Position numbers and translations under genes: made by a program
Assembly: GCF_902459465.1 (NCBI RefSeq)
Contig: NC_047076.1
Coordinates: forward strand, 8,626,146 to 8,690,145
Reading direction: 5' to 3'
Source of the DNA: Asterias rubens
Taxonomy: Eukaryota; Echinodermata; Asteroidea; Forcipulatida; Asteriidae
Length of the DNA stretch: 64,000 bases
Notes under the pieces: generated by a model
The model's database searches: none
Told to the model about the DNA's origin: nothing
Seen by the model: only the letters and a program-made list of their open reading frames with translations
Shown here: positions 55,901 to 64,000 of the stretch, in pieces
Position numbering within the stretch: position 1 is the stretch's first letter
Layout: every line of letters begins with the position of its first letter

Positions 55901-58900
55901 GGTCTATGGAACACTTATCATCAACTTCTTCATTTTTTTTAAACAGTGTGCCTGCATCAGTGGCAGTGCTAGACTTGTGAGTTTTCTTCTGGATCAAGGT
56001 AAATGAAACAATTTTGTTTTAAAGTAAAAAATAAAACAAAACGACCACACCATGATTATGAAAGAGTCAACTTTTCTTTAGCATTTCAAGTTTCCTATCT
56101 CTATGCCGATGTTAACATGTCTAATCTCAAAGTTTTTACACATTTTGATACCATGAAGTAAATTAGTAAGGATGAATTTAAAGGCACTGGACACTATCAG
56201 AAATTACTTGAAACAATTGTTAGCATAAAATCTTACTTGGTATTAAGCAATGGAGAGCTGTTGATAGTATATAACACTTTGAGAAACAGCTCCCTCTGAA
56301 GTATGGTAGTTTTGAGAAAGAAGTAACTTCTAACTCAAATATTAAAAGGCTTCAGACCTGAATCCTTTTTAGGCATCTGAAAGCACACAAATTTGTGCAA
56401 CAAGGGTGTTTTTTCATTCAAGTTCTCTTGCAACTTTGATGACCAATTGAGTCAAAATTTTCACAGATTTATGGTTTTATGCATTCGTCGGGAAACACCA
56501 AGTGAGAAACTGGTCTTTGACAATTAATACCAAACGTGTACAGTGCCTTTAAATCAATGATAAATCTTCTTAATACAGACGGGGATGTGACTGTAACCAA
56601 CAAGGATGGGGACACTCCTCTCTACCTCGCTACGTTCAAATGTGCCGGATCATCTTGCAGTGACTTCAGACTTATTCAGACGCTAATCTCAGTAGGTAAG
56701 ACTAAACCAATAGAAGAACAATATTTAAAGGGAAGGTACATGTTTGTTAATTACTCAAAACAAATATTAACTTAAAAATTGGCTTGGTAACGAGCATTGG
56801 AGAGTTGTTGATAGTATAAAACATTGTGAGGCACGGCTCCCCTGAAGTAGCATAGATTTTGAGAAAGAGGTAATTTCTCACTAAAATAATAAAAGACTTC
56901 TAACTAGAAGTTTATTCCTATCTGAAAGCACACAAATTCGTCAAACAAGGGTGTTTTTTCTCTCATCATTTTCTTGCAGCTTTGATAACCAATTTAGCTA
57001 AACTAGGGATTTTATTTTAAGCTTATGTTGGGATACACCAAGTGAGAAGACTGGTCTTTGACAATTACCAAACGTGTACCTTCCCTTTAACTTTGTTGCT
57101 TCGAGCGAATCTAACTGAGCTAAGCAAAAATGAGCACTACCAGTTACGACTGGTACATGCTGTTTTGGCTAGTAACCTAAATCCGGTAAGCATAATTGTT
57201 TTTGTATTAAAACCAATAATGAAGTTCCTTGGGATCAGGGTCCAAGTTCTTAGACCTACCTAAGCAGGGATTGTGCACAGCAAATTTCTGCTAAGCAAAA
57301 ATATGTATGAAACCACTTCCAAACAGTGCATGTGATATACATGTAGCATTATTTTGCTGGTAACCTTTTTTTTGGTATTGTTTTGTGTGCATAAGCAGCT
57401 TTATGAAATCGGACATTGGATTCTTACCATTCACTTCTGTGGTGCCCACTTCCACTTCTTTATCTCAGTCCGACTTGAGCTTGTCCATAATTGGGTCTTC
57501 ACTAAACAAGATTCATTACATTTCCAATCCAGGATTTTCCTCCCAAGTCATAGCCAAATATTTCTCTACTGATTTCATCTGGCCTGCAGTGGCCACAGAG
57601 CTCAAGGCCCCTTTGAGGATACAAAAAGGAAAGCATCCCTTTTTAAATAAAACTGTTTTATTTTCTCTGGAATCCAGGTTGTAATGTGAATGCCCAGAAT
57701 CACAAGGGGAATACACCACTACACTGGGCTGCCTCTGAGGGGGATGTCGAGCTGATCAAGTTTCTCCTCACCTGCGGTAAAAAAACCACCCACACATATA
57801 TATATATATAAATTACTCCAGTGCTATCAACAAAGAACTATAAATTAAATGATAGGCAGATTTGAAGATATACTGGGAAAATGTTGTGAGGTGGTGGTGG
57901 ATTTTTTGTTTGTTATCAAGGTGAGGGTTAATCTAGACTGATTTAGGATATTGAAACAGGGTTAGCACCCTCTCATTCCATAAGGGTGTAGTACTGGGTT
58001 TTAGACTCTGAAACACCCTGTCATGTTGCCACCTACCCCTGAGGCTGAAACAGGGTTACCCCCTCCACAGTCCGTAAGGATGTTTTAAAGCCATTGGACA
58101 CTTTCAGTAAACAGTATTGTCCAAAGGTCCACACTTGTGTATCACAACTTATATATAAAATAACAAACCTGTGAAAATTTAGGCTCAATCGGTCATCGGA
58201 GTCGGGAGAAAATAACGGGAAAACCCACCCTTGTTTCCGCACGTTTCGCCGTGCCATGACATGTGTTTAAAATAAATCCATAGAATTGCTAATTGTTTTA
58301 ATGTTTTCTCAAAAAATAAAGCATTTCATGGAATAATATTTCAAGAGAAGTGTTTCACCATGACCTTCTTTAAACCCTGTAAGTAATTTGTAAATCTGTG
58401 AACTTTTATTTTGTTTGTCTGTTCCCGAAAGTGTATAATGGCTTTAAGCATGGGTTTCATCCCATAGGCTATAGGAGCCTGGCTGGTAGAGCAGAATGCA
58501 CTACCTTCCCAACCTTTACAAAGCAATTACATGGTTAAGTGCCTTGGTCAAGGCACAAGTGTTGTGACCGGGAGTTTAACCCACACTCTGCTGCTGACAA
58601 CACCGGAGCTTGGGTCCGGTGAAATATACCGCTCGACTATATGACACGACACAAAGGATCTGTGGGAGATGACATTAGTAGTGATGTTGGGATGGGGAAT
58701 TTTTGTATTATACTGACACTCGCTTAGACATGTTCCCCTTTCTGCAATCAAATAGTACTGATTTTAATGTTCGAAAAAGGTACCTGACTATGTATTGCTT
58801 TTTCAGTCTGTTTGGTTTAATCTGTTCCAATAGAGAATAAAACAAGAAGGATGCGGACCGATATCTCAAACTTAACCAGATTAATCAATTGAACTTACAT

Positions 58901-60619
58901 ACTTCCTACATTTCCCTTGTGCATTTTTGTACCGACAGGAGCGGATCGTTACATCAAGAATAACATCGGCATGTATCCCATTGGAATGGCAACTAATAAC
59001 GGTAATAATGGTATCTTTATGGTACTATGAAATGAGACTGTAGGATGCTTTCCTTGTTTAAGGTTTGAATACACACCAAAGTCTTGAAGATTGGAGCCCA
59101 ATTTCATGGCTTTGCTTACTGTGAAAAAAGAATTGGTGCTTACGGAAGCAGATAGTTCCATGCTTATATCAAGCATATTTCACAGATTAGCAGGAAATTT
59201 CTGCTTGTGCGCGTGCGTGGTCCACGTCACTAGACATTCTTGGCTTACACAGCTAGCACAGTAATTTTTGGTGCTTGCCCTGTAAGCGAAGAATGGGGAT
59301 CCCAGGGCAGAATTTGGCAGTAAGCAGTAAGCAGAGCCATGAAATTGAGCCAGAATCTATTGCCTGTAAATCAGATTACAAGTTTTAATTACTATTTGCA
59401 AAACCAAAGAAACAAAATTTGGATGCTAAAGGCCGGCTCAAACATCCTGCGAATGCGAATGCAAATCAAATTGTGGCGACGTAATAAGGGGTAGGCCTAC
59501 ATGCTGTTTGAGCAATTGTGGAGTTAATTCGCTTCACAACAAGCATTCACAGGAGGTATGGACGGGGTTTAAGACTGTAACAGATAAAGTCTTACCTATT
59601 TTCTTTCTTCCTTTAGGGCACCTGAGAGCAGGAAAGCATCTGAAGATCAGCCTCCCCAACAATCGAAGCCCATGGGATATGTTTGAGCCCAACACACCCG
59701 GCAAGGTAAGACTTGGGTTGATGCGTCCACAGAGGGATTGCCTTGCAATGTCACCAAGACCAAGAATGAAACTCAACTTCTCTTAGACAGCATTTTCAGT
59801 TCAGGTTTATAAGCATCTCCTAGTCCTTTATTGACTCATTGACCTCTTTCATGACCTGGAACACACCTTCGCATAATGCGCTACCATTTTGGACGTTGTG
59901 TAAATTTAGACTCCCAAAAATGGGGCCAGGATAGACGTGTGTAAGTGCGCAGTGTACCGTGAAACTGGTCAAAGTCCGTAAAGAAAATATTGTTTATAGG
60001 ATGATATCCAAAAACAATACCCACAAGGTGTAAGGGTAAACAAATTATATTATTCTTTATCACCGATGCAAAACTCACATGTATTAAGTTGTTGTGGTAC
60101 CTGCTGCTAACACGTAGGATTCAAACTGCCTCTAGCCACCAAGCTAGCACCGAGCTAGCTCGATGGTCTAGTGGTAAGATATCTGGGGCAATTTTATGGC
60201 TCTGCTATAACCGCTGAATTCTGCGATCACCATTCTCCGCTTTCGCGTAAGCATAGAATGCCTCCGAGTGATGTTGAGTACGCACAGGCACAAGCCAAAA
60301 TTTCCCGCTGACCCGTGAAATAAGCTTGACTTTTAAAGCACAGCTTCTGCAAGCACCGATTCTTTTCTTACGGTAAGCAGAGCCATGAAATTGGGCCACA
60401 TCCCACCCAGGTGACTTCCCTATGGATGTTTTTTTTTCCACAGAACTTGATAAAGTACTGAGTATACAGTGGTTAATACACATCGGTGTAGGGTAAAAAG
60501 AAATTATTTTCAAAATACTTCTGACTGCTTATTATTTTGAAAATGTAGTTTTAAACATTTTGTAGTCTTAAGTTATATTTCAAATAATTTGATTGCAGTT
60601 GATGCAAATTGTTAACTGA
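52971..60619 (+). CDS. Membrane-anchored ankyrin-repeat protein
   Basis: Ten exons join in phase: 52971-53115, 54109-54243, 54508-54560, 55048-55152, 55947-55998, 56579-56695, 57678-57776, 58939-59001, 59617-59705 and a tentative last exon 60599-60619 (TGA), giving 292 aa. Exon 2 has a single membrane helix (AVALSVLILVMFIWFVM). Ankyrin repeats follow; the clearest are NKDGDTPLYLATF and NAQNHKGNTPLHWAASEGDV with IKFLLTCGAD. The domain order suggests a type II or III membrane protein with cytosolic repeats that bind a partner. I do not recognise the orthologue. The start codon and last exon are uncertain. Exon 6 lies between two MITEs. Confidence 0.75.
53415..53805 (-). mobile_element. TTAA-MITE copy 13
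   Basis: It is full length with both termini and the central palindrome, in ankyrin intron 1. Confidence 0.92.
54576..54675. repeat. 24-bp tandem repeat, four copies
   Basis: The unit AATTTGTTTTATCATCGGGC plus CTTG is repeated four times with one C-to-T change. It starts about 15 bp after the ankyrin exon ending at 54560. Confidence 0.9.
55251..55450 (+). mobile_element. TTAA element of the 29092 type, left part
   Basis: TTAAAGGGTTTGGGTACTTT, then TTACACAGTTTGAAGATGAT and GTAGAAAGCTTCCC, match 29092 without the nested insert. The right end is lost. Confidence 0.75.
55734..55908. mobile_element. 175-bp MITE with TAGACCTTATGCA ends
   Basis: ATAGACCTTATGCAAATGA at the left faces TGCATAAGGTCTAT at the right. 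The ends recall, but differ from, the 16812 MITE. It ends about 40 bp from the ankyrin exon at 55947. Confidence 0.8.
56180..56553 (-). mobile_element. TTAA-MITE copy 14
   Basis: It is full length with TTAA at both ends, and ends 26 bp before ankyrin exon 56579-56695. Confidence 0.9.
56726..57090 (-). mobile_element. TTAA-MITE copy 15
   Basis: The termini differ from the main type (TTAAAGGGAAGGTACATGTT at the left, complement at the right) but the interior matches. It starts about 30 bp after exon 56579-56695. Confidence 0.88.
57236..57413. mobile_element. CCAATTTCATA-type MITE, degraded
   Basis: GCAAATTTCTGCTAAGCAAA and the end AAGCAGCTTTATGAAATCGG match the family. Confidence 0.55.
57985..58640 (-). 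mobile_element. SINE family A interrupted by a MITE
   Basis: The body (GGCTGAAACAGGGTTACCCC to GTCCGTAAGGATG) is cut at 58084 and resumes after 58447 (GGAGCCTGGCTGGTAGAGCA to the tRNA-like end near 58640). Confidence 0.75.
58086..58447 (+). mobile_element. TTAA-MITE copy 16, GCCATTGGACAC subfamily
   Basis: TTAAAGCCATTGGACACTTT at the left is mirrored by AAAGTGTATAATGGCTTTAA at the right. The interior shares CCTGTGAAAATTTAGGCTCA with the main family. It is nested in a SINE. Confidence 0.85.
59094..59351. mobile_element. CCAATTTCATA-type MITE, subfamily 2
   Basis: GAGCCCAATTTCATGGCTTT at the left faces AGCAGAGCCATGAAATTGAG at the right, in an ankyrin intron. Confidence 0.7.
60185..60397. mobile_element. 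CCAATTTCATA-type MITE, subfamily 2
   Basis: GGGGCAATTTTATGGCTCTG at the left faces AGCAGAGCCATGAAATTGGG at the right. It splits a SINE family B copy whose parts lie at about 60030-60180 and 60400-60500. Confidence 0.65.
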
Positions 60620-60824
60620 AAAGTTTGAAGTTTATATTTGTTTAATTTTATACAACTCAAATTTTTCTAGTTTTTTTAATTTTACTAGTTTTGGAAATTA
60701 AAAAAACTAGAGTAAGTACATCAAATATGAAGTAAAATGTTGGGAATAATTAGTTTTTGTTCTTCTTTCCATTCGCGTTTTATTTGAAACATTATATATT
60801 TTAAGTAATAGCTATAAAACTAAA

Positions 60825-62672
60825 CATAGTGTTTTTTGTTAATTACAAAAACACGGTGTTCGGTTGGACGTTACGTGATGACGTAATTCAAAAACATTGA
60901 ACCATAAAGATGTTTTTTATACAATGTGTCGTTATTTTATAGTTAAACTTGTATCACACTTTTGAACGCCTTGTTTCTTCACAAATGCAATATGTTTGTG
61001 TGAGATTGGCATCAGGTTTTTAAAAATCTAGCTCACCCCTGCACTTAATGCTGTACACAGCTTTGATAATCAACAGCGCCCTCTTTGGTGGGCAAAAAGA
61101 GAGCGCTGTTGGGAATTCCCCAAAAAACTTTCGCGCCATATGATTTTTACAAATTTTAAACGTTGTTTTATTGTTATTTAATACCCGATAACGTCATTTT
61201 GAAGGTTCAACTATCTGTTGAGTTTCAAGGTTCAAATCGATCTCAATCTTGAGTTATGCCGTAGATAAGCTCAAAAGTTGTTTTTTTGATGGAAAAAACA
61301 CGAAGGCGAACTTTGACCCAGGGTAACGACCCGGAAGTTAAGGTCGTACGATTTTAGTGTTAACTTTTCAAAGGTTTCCAAAGTCTTTATCTATCCGATG
61401 CCCAAGTATGAACATCATAGCTTTTATACTCGTTGATATACAGCAACAAGCAAATGGTCATTTTTAAACATTAAAAACCTTGTCATGACCTCATCAATGA
61501 CGTCATCATTCCAAAAAAGTGGCGGTTTCATCTACTCACTATTGCCTATGTACATAGTAAGTTTTAAGTTTGTACAAGCTTTACTTTTGTTTAAAAGCTC
61601 AAAAGTTGTTTTGTTGATGTAAAATACACGAAGGCGAACTATGACCCAGGGTAACGACCCGGAAGTTAAGGTCGTACGATTTTGGCGTTAACTTTTCAAA
61701 TATTGTCCAAGTCTTTATCTATCCGATGCTGAAATATGAACATCATAGCTTTTCTATTCGTTGAGATACAGCAACAAGCAAATGTTCATTTTTCAAAATT
61801 AAAAACCCTGTCATGACGTCATCAATGACGTCATCATTCCCAAAAAGTGGCGATTTATTCCACTCACCATTGCCTATGAACATAGTAAGTTTTAAGTTTG
61901 TACAAGCTTTACTTTTGTTTAAAAGCTCAAAAGTTGTTTTGTTGATGTAAAATACACGAAGGCGAACTTTGACCCAGGGTAACGACCCGGAAGCTCAGGT
62001 CGTACGATTTTGGCGTTAACTTTTCAAATATTGTCCAAGTCTTTATCTATCCGATGCTGAAATATGAACATCATAGCTTTTCTATTCGTTTAGATACAGC
62101 AACAAGCAAATGGTCATTTTTCAAAATTAAAAACCCTGTCATGACGTCATCAATGACGTCATCATTCCCAAAAAGTGGCGGTTTATTCCACTATCTATTG
62201 CCTATGAACATAGTAAGTTTTAAGTTTGTACAAGCTTTACTTTTGTTTAAAAGCTCAAAAGTTGTTTTTTTGATGTAAAATACACGAAGGCGAACTTTGA
62301 CCCAGGGTAACGACCGGAAGTTAAGGTCATACGATTTTGGCGTTAACTTTTCAAATGTTGTCCAAGTCTTTATCTATCCGATGCCCAAGTAGCATTCATA
62401 TTCGTTGAGATACAGCGAAAAGCAAATGTCGTTTTTCAACTTTAAAAACCTTGCCATGACGTCATCAATGACGTCATCATTCCCAAAAAGTGGCGGTTTC
62501 ATCTACCTACTATTGCCTATGTACATAGTAAGTTTTAAGTTTGTACAAGCTTTACTTTTGTTTAAAATTGCTGGAGAAGGTTCGCAGGGAAAGAAGAAGA
62601 CGAGGAAAAAAAAAAAACCCCAAAAAACAGAACAATAACAATAGTTGTTCGGCTGTTGGCCGAACACCTAAA
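60825..62672 (+). mobile_element. Helentron-like non-autonomous element 2
   Basis: It has the same plan as element 1: a left hairpin (GTGTTTTTTG to CAAAAACAC), then GGTGTTCGGT; at the right TGTTCGGCTGTTGGCCGAACA, then CCTAAAAA. The core holds four ~328-bp tandem units. It is non-coding and lies just past the ankyrin stop codon. Confidence 0.6.
61265..62570. repeat. ~328-bp tandem units with CRE palindromes
   Basis: GCTCAAAAGTTGTTTTGTTG and variants recur at 61268, 61597, 61925 and 62253. Perfect TGACGTCA octamers lie at 61498, 61814, 61826, 62142, 62154, 62457 and 62469. Confidence 0.95.
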
Positions 62673-63385
62673 AAAGAGTAATATATGAAAAGGTCCTGCC
62701 GAGACAGTTTAGGAAGTTGGTATTTTTATCTCAGAAAAAACATACTAAATGACAACAGACCGTTTATTTTTCATTCAATATTTATTAACAAAATGCCTTA
62801 TATTAATACTATTTATAAAGTGTTTCCACTGGAGAAATACAACACAGATTTTAAAAGTTTTATAGCAGAAGTTGTTGTGATTTCCACACGAACAGTGCAA
62901 AAAGGCATCGGAAAAAGAAGAAAAATTTGACAAAGTTAGAAAATTGTTTACAGCCATGATCTTCTTTCTTAGTTTTATCCTCTCTTTAAATTAGTTGCAT
63001 AAAAGTTTCCTAACATAAACTCATGATATTTAAGGTTTTCAAAATCAATTTTTAACACAAAGTTTGAGAAACTTATTTTATAAAATCTTTAAAATGTAGG
63101 ATTGTTTTTGTAACATAAAACATTTAAGAAAGGAACTAATTTTTGTCAGGCAATAAACAAAGTGAAAGGGACAAACTTACAACAATATACAATGGAAAAA
63201 TGTAAGTAAAACTAATATAAACAAAAATGATTCAAAATCAACAGGCAAACAATAAGATATTTTATAAATTAAAGTTAATCGATGTTGCTTTTGTCCAAAT
63301 TTAACATCATTTTTATATATTTATTACTTTACCTGTAAACAATGGTCTTGTTTTACCCTTGAGAGACCACGGTCAGACTAAACTT
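62673..63385. other. AT-rich intergenic, nothing recognised
   Basis: No exon-like frame, hairpin or repeat boundary was seen. Confidence 0.4.
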
Positions 63386-63390
63386 TGTAA

Positions 63391-63592
63391 TAAGCCACTT
63401 CGGAATGTCAGCTGCGCATGTCCGTTACTGCTGACAACGGATTTTGTCTATCTCCCATAACCTTTTGACAATACCAGCGGGTATTGTCAAAAGGTTACGG
63501 GCTGGTATTGTCAAAAGGTTATGGGAGATAGACAAACCCTGTTGTCAGCAGTAACAGACGTGAGCCGCTGACATTCCGAAGTGGCTTATTTG
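63391..63592. mobile_element. 200-bp foldback transposon
   Basis: AATAAGCCACTTCGGAATGT at the left is mirrored exactly at the right. The inner arms CTATCTCCCATAACCTTTTG and complement pair, and TATTGTCAAAAGGTTA occurs twice at the centre. Confidence 0.9.
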
Positions 63593-63972
63593 CAAAACAA
63601 AAGTGGAAATGGCCTACCCATACTTAACTTTGTACAGTGTCTCAAAGTTACCAGCCACATTATTATTAAAGAAAAAAAGAGAAAAGCATCTGATCAGCTG
63701 AAATAGCACAAAATACCCAAATGCAATGGCAAAATGACTGTAATTTTTGCACCAGGCATACATATTAGATGAGTTAAAGCAAAAGTGTTACTTTTTATTC
63801 CAGTTAATTTTATTTCAATGTAATCCCCATGGCTTATATTTTAGCCATTATTTAAGAAATAAAGAAGTTTTACTTTATTCTGTGTATGTTTGTTTAATTA
63901 TTGTGCACAAACATGGATGTCAAAAATGCTACCATGTCTTTTAAGACCAAGGCCAAATTTCATAAAGCTCCT

Positions 63973-64000
63973 TAAAGGCACTGGACACAATTGGTAATTA
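63973..64000 (-). mobile_element. TTAA-MITE copy 17, cut by the window end
   Basis: The first 28 bp (TTAAAGGCACTGGACACAAT) match the left terminus. Confidence 0.7.

Overview
This window looks like a piece of an animal nuclear genome, most likely an invertebrate deuterostome and probably an echinoderm such as a sea star. The evidence is intron-rich genes with GT-AG splice sites, genes of animal families, an AT-rich background and very dense short transposons. The species is an inference. No bacterial, plasmid or viral gene set is present.

Five genes can be read. (1) Positions 994-9617, plus strand: the 3' two thirds of 2-hydroxyacyl-CoA lyase (HACL1), eight exons ending in the peroxisomal signal SKL. 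(2) Positions 11298-16703, minus strand: COMMD3, complete in five exons, 195 aa. (3) Positions 22305-23615, minus strand: a GT31 beta-1,3-galactosyltransferase-like enzyme in one exon. (4) Positions 33067-51733, minus strand: CCDC93, sixteen exons placed and one very small exon not found. (5) Positions 52971-60619, plus strand: a membrane-anchored ankyrin-repeat protein, probably sharing a 150-bp bidirectional promoter with CCDC93. COMMD3 and CCDC93 are two subunits of the same endosomal assembly (the CCC module of Commander), and here they lie on the same strand about 16 kb apart.

The rest is mostly transposon. The commonest family is a roughly 0.4-kb TTAA-flanked MITE with termini reading AAAGGCAGTGGACACTATTG, with about 17 copies or fragments. 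There are two tRNA-derived SINE families, one of which shares its 3' tail with a CR1/jockey-like LINE at 4796-7013. Two long non-coding elements (47646-49215 and 60825-62672) have end hairpins, inverted GGTGTTCGG/CCGAACACC motifs and tandem-repeat cores, resembling Helentron-associated elements; one carries seven perfect TGACGTCA sites. There are also many foldbacks, nested insertions, minisatellites and microsatellites. Several transposons end within 10-50 bp of coding exons, and some appear to supply parts of splice signals.
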